Part shown: piece after piece, positions 59,215 through 64,000 of the stretch
How the letters are laid out: every line of letters starts with the position of its first letter
Position numbering within the stretch: position 1 is the stretch's first letter
Source of the DNA: Argopecten irradians
Taxonomy: Eukaryota > Mollusca > Bivalvia > Pectinida > Pectinidae
Assembly (NCBI RefSeq): GCF_041381155.1
Contig: NC_091141.1
Coordinates: forward strand, 28,612,155-28,676,154
Direction: 5' to 3'
Length of the DNA: 64,000 nt
The notes under the pieces: model-generated
What the model saw: only the letters and a program-made list of their open reading frames with translations
Database searches by the model: none
What the model was told of the DNA's origin: nothing
Program-made: the position numbers and the translations under genes

Positions 59215-62200
59215 TTTTTTGTCATTTGATATACTTTTAACCGATACACAGATAATTACATAATATTCTGAGGAGTTCTGGAGTAGGGTGTAACCCCAAA
59301 CATGATATAAATGTCCATATTGATGTATCTTCTGTAATCTTCGATTTTATAATAATTCGCTACCTGGGTCGATTGTCATGGAACTGCTCATATTGAGGCT
59401 TGTGGTGACAGGATTTCTTTTTACATTTTACTTTCAGGAATCCCTGTGCATTACAATCATAAACTCGCATATAAAAAGTCGGGAAAATATCCATGCTGAA
59501 ATAGAATTGAACTTTCATAGAAATATATTTTTCAATATTCATATAAATAGTTTGAACAACCTCCAGGCTTTAAATGAAATCTCCAAACAAAGCATGAGAC
59601 AAAAGGATGCCTGAGTATCATTCTACAACGATATGACTGCTTGTCCTTAGAACTGAATTGATACAACCGTTCTCGTAATGTATGATGGTAATATATATGT
59701 AACACCAAGTAATTCTTTCAACGCATTAGATATATATTTGTGAAAGCACTACAGAAGACCAGACAATGAACACTGATCGTGGGTGAGAGAATAATCATCT
59801 AACAGTCATGACATATTTTTTTTCAAATTCCAACGTTTTGCTTGGGGGGGCTTGGTATAATTAACCATTCATTTTGTCAATTTCGACATTTATGTTATCA
59901 CCCGCCATATACTTTGAACGGTTTGCTGCAGGTCCATGTCTATCAAATCGACTTTGTTAATTCATTCATCTCGTCAGTAAATCGTTTGAATACATGACTT
60001 GATACAAAGCATTGATTCTCTACTGATGACGTCGTAAAAGTAACACAGATATCACTCTGTCCTGGATATCTAAATGCCTGAAAATGGAACCCCTACAAAT
60101 CGTTGATATGTTTCCATGTAATATCTGTAATATTAAATACGTGATGTACCTTTTGAACTAGTATCCAGACATGTGATACATATACAGCAAAAACTCAAAA
60201 TAAAAAAATATATATATATTCACGGACGCCAAGCAGGAAGACAACCTGGAATACTCCTTCACACACCTCCTTAACTGAGCAGAATTAAAAGCATATATAT
60301 ATTTATTACCGATTATCATGGCATCTGCGTGCTAACATTTCCAAACAATTATTATTCAAATCGTATTCATCCTGTCGTTAGGCGCCATGTGTTTTGTATA
60401 TGAATGTGTAACTCTTCATTTTAAATGTGACTCAGAGTAATACGACCAATGGTAATTGCAGTGTAATTAAATCATATATTAAACAAATTATCATATTGAC
60501 TAAATAGTAATGTTTAAGGTTTGTTTAAAAGTGACTCCCTATGATGGCTGTTGTATCTTGTTATCGATACAATTTTTTGAAAAACAATTCAAGTTTCGTC
60601 ACAGTGAAGAATGGGATGACGAAACGATAGATACAATCTATATCACGAGAAAACATGGTATAGCATGGTACAGTTTCTAACCACTCGGCGAAAATAAGAT
60701 CGCCTAAGCCGACTGGTTCGGAGGTCTATATCAATAAGTAAAAACCTTCCACCTTTCAAGCAGACAAAACCACTTTACACACGTGTTATTGAGACAGATG
60801 TCCTCGGGTTTGCTAAATGTTTATCCGTGAAAAGAGCCAATACATGCAAAGACCAGAATTTTCCGTGCAAAGCCAATACGAAACCGCAATGAAAAAAACT
60901 GGAAAATGTTAAATGAAATTGTAGACCACAATTAGGCTTCATAGTCTGACAGTAGGTATTCGTTTCGCTTCACTATAGATGTACATATAATTATTTTTAG
61001 CAGTATTGCTAAAAAGCATTTTCTGCTCTTATTTGTATTTTTAAAAGTAAAACCAATGCATTGAAAGTACTGTAATTTTCAAAATGTTGGTAGCTTTTGG
61101 TGATGAATATTATATTGAAAGCTTATAATGATTAGTGAGTATAAAAATGCGGCACATATAAAGTTAAGGCTAATTAATATATGTTTCGTTAGAAATGAAT
61201 GCAAGACGTATTCCAACACAACAGTTGATTCTACATAAACAAGGGAAAACAAATAAACTGTTAACACCTGAGGTTTAGTAATAATGTGTTTGTGATGTTA
61301 ACCTCTAGGTAGTCACCAGTGAGTCTGTAGCATAGAGGAACACTTTTATGTCGCAGTTCTGAATAGTTTGAATACGAATGTCCATTCATTTTACTGGGAT
61401 ATCTACCAATTCCAACACAATAATAGTGCTCGATATTAACACTCTCAATGTGTTTTTGAGGCGATTTTATTCTATTGAACTGATATGATTTTATTTTATT
61501 GCCAATAAGTTTTACCTTTGTTTAACTTTCGTCAAGGGATGTATGGATTATATAAAACAACCAGAATCCGTCTTTCTACATGTATTGTTTATTGTTCATA
61601 GTTATACAGTGTACCAATAAAATGTTGTAAGATACCTCAAATTCTCGATATCCCTGTCATCATAACGCGGTACAAATGTTTAGTTTAAACATCAAAGTTT
61701 ACAGGATACTACAATATATATATATATGATGATTCTTTAGACGAAAGCCATGCTATTTCCTTCATTATTCTTGCCATTACACATTCACAACAGATTGGAC
61801 TTTACAGTATATATGAACTCATTCCAAAATTGCTGATCTATTTAATTCCTTTGGTGCCCTCGTGAGAGAGTTGTAGTGTAATCTCAGAAGGTCGGTGTTG
61901 GTTATGGTCACCCTGGCTGTTGAAAGGACTATGCTCATTATTGAGAATGATGTCAAAGGTTAAATACAGGTAATATTGACCTAGCTGTGGTAGGCGACCC
62001 CTAGGTACACCGAGCATGCCAGATATTAAAACGTATATGAAATAGAACCCAGACCAGGCCGGACGGGCGGACAAAACACGGCTTCTGGCAAAGTTCAATA
62101 AATTAAAAAAAATAAATAATCAGCTATACAGGATGTAACGTAGATCTGAACTGACAGAACTATTGATTAGACAACGAAAGTCATCCCTTCAATAGCACAT

Positions 62201-62505
62201 TGACAAAATCTACAACAGTATTGGTTTTTATGAATTTTGTGCCGAATTGAATCCAAATAGTAGGAGTTTGAATATCAGTTTCTTCATTACGTTTGTGTTT
62301 TATAATTATTGTGATTTAAGTTTTTTAATGTTCGTTCCAGGTTGAACTCATAGTAGAAATCGCGCCACTGCAACAAACATTTGCATATACATTAAAATTA
62401 TCATCGATTTTGACTTCATTCGACAAAATCTGAACAGATATCTTCACACGTATTTGTTTTTGTAGCATATTTGGGCATTGCTATTAATTTCAACAGTAAC
62501 TGCGA
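59215..62505. other. Non-coding interval
   Basis: No gene, RNA gene or element with definable ends was seen in about 3.3 kb. Short AT dinucleotide runs occur near 60210 and 61713. Confidence 0.4.
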
Positions 62506-63290
62506 ATGTTTGAAGCAGTTGCACTCATGTACCCGTATGGTACGAAATACTTCAATGCTATTAATCACCATTATGATGTCATTAATTTCATTGTCGAACT
62601 TAACATATTAGCAATCGTGTCTATACTACATTCAGAAAACATATTACTTAGTAATAAGAAATTACTTGTATCAAGTAAATATATTACTGAAGTTTTACTT
62701 AGCATTACCGCAATTACTAGATGATTCCTTAAGATTTACTTAACGTTGTCTGAATTACTTACAACAAGTGAACTATTTACTGGAAAGGTTACTTAGTACA
62801 GATTTGTGTAAAAACCGGGTACAGAGTTTACTTATTATCCAGAAAGATTTTTTCTTATGGTTTTACAAGAATTTTTCAAGTAATTGTTTTACTGCAATAT
62901 ACTTAAATGGTCATTTAATATTTCAAGATATCCCCTAGTAAAATAACAACTAAAATACATTTGTAAGTCATAGTACATAAATCACAAAATACCGTCTTCA
63001 CAGAATACTAGAAAAGGAAAACAACAAGTGTAAGATGCTATACAGCAATCAATTACTTATCAAATAGGTCACAGAATAGTAAGATATGATAAAAAAGAAA
63101 TGCACTCATAAAATACAGTATAGTTAAAAACAAGAAATAATTTTACCAGCAAATTGACTAAGAATTACTTAGATAGATCTGTATAAATTAGATTTAAGAT
63201 TGGTCTCCAAACAAACATTATTTACCTATTTTGAGTATTGTTGTTACTTATGAAATACGTACCAGGTAATTTCCAGTTAAAGGGACATGA
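62506..63290. repeat. TTACTTA-rich region
   Basis: Many repeats of TTACTTA/TTACTTG and their complement, including small hairpins (ATTACTTGTATCAAGTAAAT near 62664). The end at 63277-63300 (AGTTAAAGGGACATGAACC) has the style of a transposon terminus. No clear borders. Confidence 0.35.
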
Positions 63291-63639
63291 ACCTTAAATA
63301 AGTTGTTCTGTATGCTTAGATATGGTTTTATATGTTTATTGAATATTTTATTACAACGATTGAACGATTGGTTATCTAAAACGACAGGAAAACGTGGGGA
63401 ATACCTACCCCGAAAAATGATAAAAATAGACCGTCATATTCTATTTTTGGAACACAAAACGAATGCTGGCCGAAAGCGAGGCTATAATGAACAATAAACT
63501 TGCTGACATGACAAGGGATATTTGTTTTCAACATTTTAAGATTATATTCTTATTTATGATGGTTGACAAATGCATTTTAAGTCATATTTGTTAAAATGTG
63601 TTATATAGCAATTTGTATTAAGCGTAACAACGATAAGTC

Positions 63640-64000
63640 AAACAGTCAAACGAGACTTTTCATTCGACGAGGCACCGCGAAGGGAGGTACTTGACTCATT
63701 GAACATATGTACATCACGCAAGTATAAAGTGGGAAGATGCTCCCGTCTCTTGCATTTCAGCGATCCATTCATATTTGCCTACTTTCCCAATCGCCCAGGT
63801 TACTGACTCTTTGCTCACTCTGTTTCCTTTCGGATTTCGTTTGTGTTCGCTTCATCCGCGTTTTTGACCCACCATTTTGTTTACATTCATTTAATTTGTG
63901 CAGTGCATTGTGGGAGGTCACTAAAATCCAACACTACTATTTTTATCACACTCAGTCTAGAAAATTTGACCAGGCCGGTTCAAAATACAGAAAGATGGAA
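63640..64000 (+). promoter_or_regulatory. Promoter-like right edge
   Basis: Base composition rises, CpG becomes more frequent, and a TGCATTGTGGGA motif at about 63902-63913, resembling ZNF143/Staf-type sites, lies 80 bases before AGAAAGATGGAA, where an ATG at 63994 opens at the very end of the window. This could be the 5' end of a gene reading out to the right. Evidence is weak. Confidence 0.25.

Overview
This is eukaryotic nuclear DNA that is AT-rich and poor in genes. It carries spliced genes with GT-AG introns, LINE and DNA-transposon debris, many fold-back repeats and two large minisatellite arrays. The ACATGTA-rich simple sequence, the interspersed elements with tandem-repeat cores (similar to the bivalve 'pearl' class) and a tandem family of CARD proteins suggest a marine bivalve mollusc. 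That is an inference from style, not a species call.

Layout. 1-3.4 kb: a dead Tx1/L1-clade LINE (minus strand) split by a TTAA-flanked MITE. 5.0-9.2 kb: two elements that share both ends but have different tandem-repeat cores; one is itself split by an hAT-like insertion. 9.3-10.5 kb: a probable last exon and 3' UTR of a plus-strand gene. 11.7-32.8 kb: a minus-strand cluster of CARD genes with three apparently intact members (A 16117-17340, B 24164-25411, C 31473-32723) and at least four broken copies, set in colinear segmental duplications. 33-35.2 kb: fold-back elements. 35.3-46.3 kb: an 11 kb satellite built on a ~61-bp unit with ~2.3 kb higher-order repeats that carry along an unrelated open frame. 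46.5-46.8 kb: two candidate terminal exons (plus strand), which may place the satellite in an intron. 47.1-48.8 kb: a 39-bp minisatellite with an open 13-residue frame. 53.7-55.3 kb: a Crypton-like tyrosine recombinase with a clean intron but two frame breaks. 55.6-64 kb: mostly non-coding, with a second copy of the TTAA MITE, a large inverted repeat, a local tandem duplication and a promoter-like right edge.

The biologically strongest part is the CARD cluster. Each intact gene has one coding exon, and a splice acceptor lies 8-9 bases before the ATG. A and B share nearly identical upstream DNA and CARD halves but differ strongly in their C-terminal halves. B and a neighbouring fragment share nearly identical C-terminal halves and 3' flanks. 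The cluster therefore looks like a birth-and-death, mosaic-forming innate-immunity locus. Function is inferred from the domain only.
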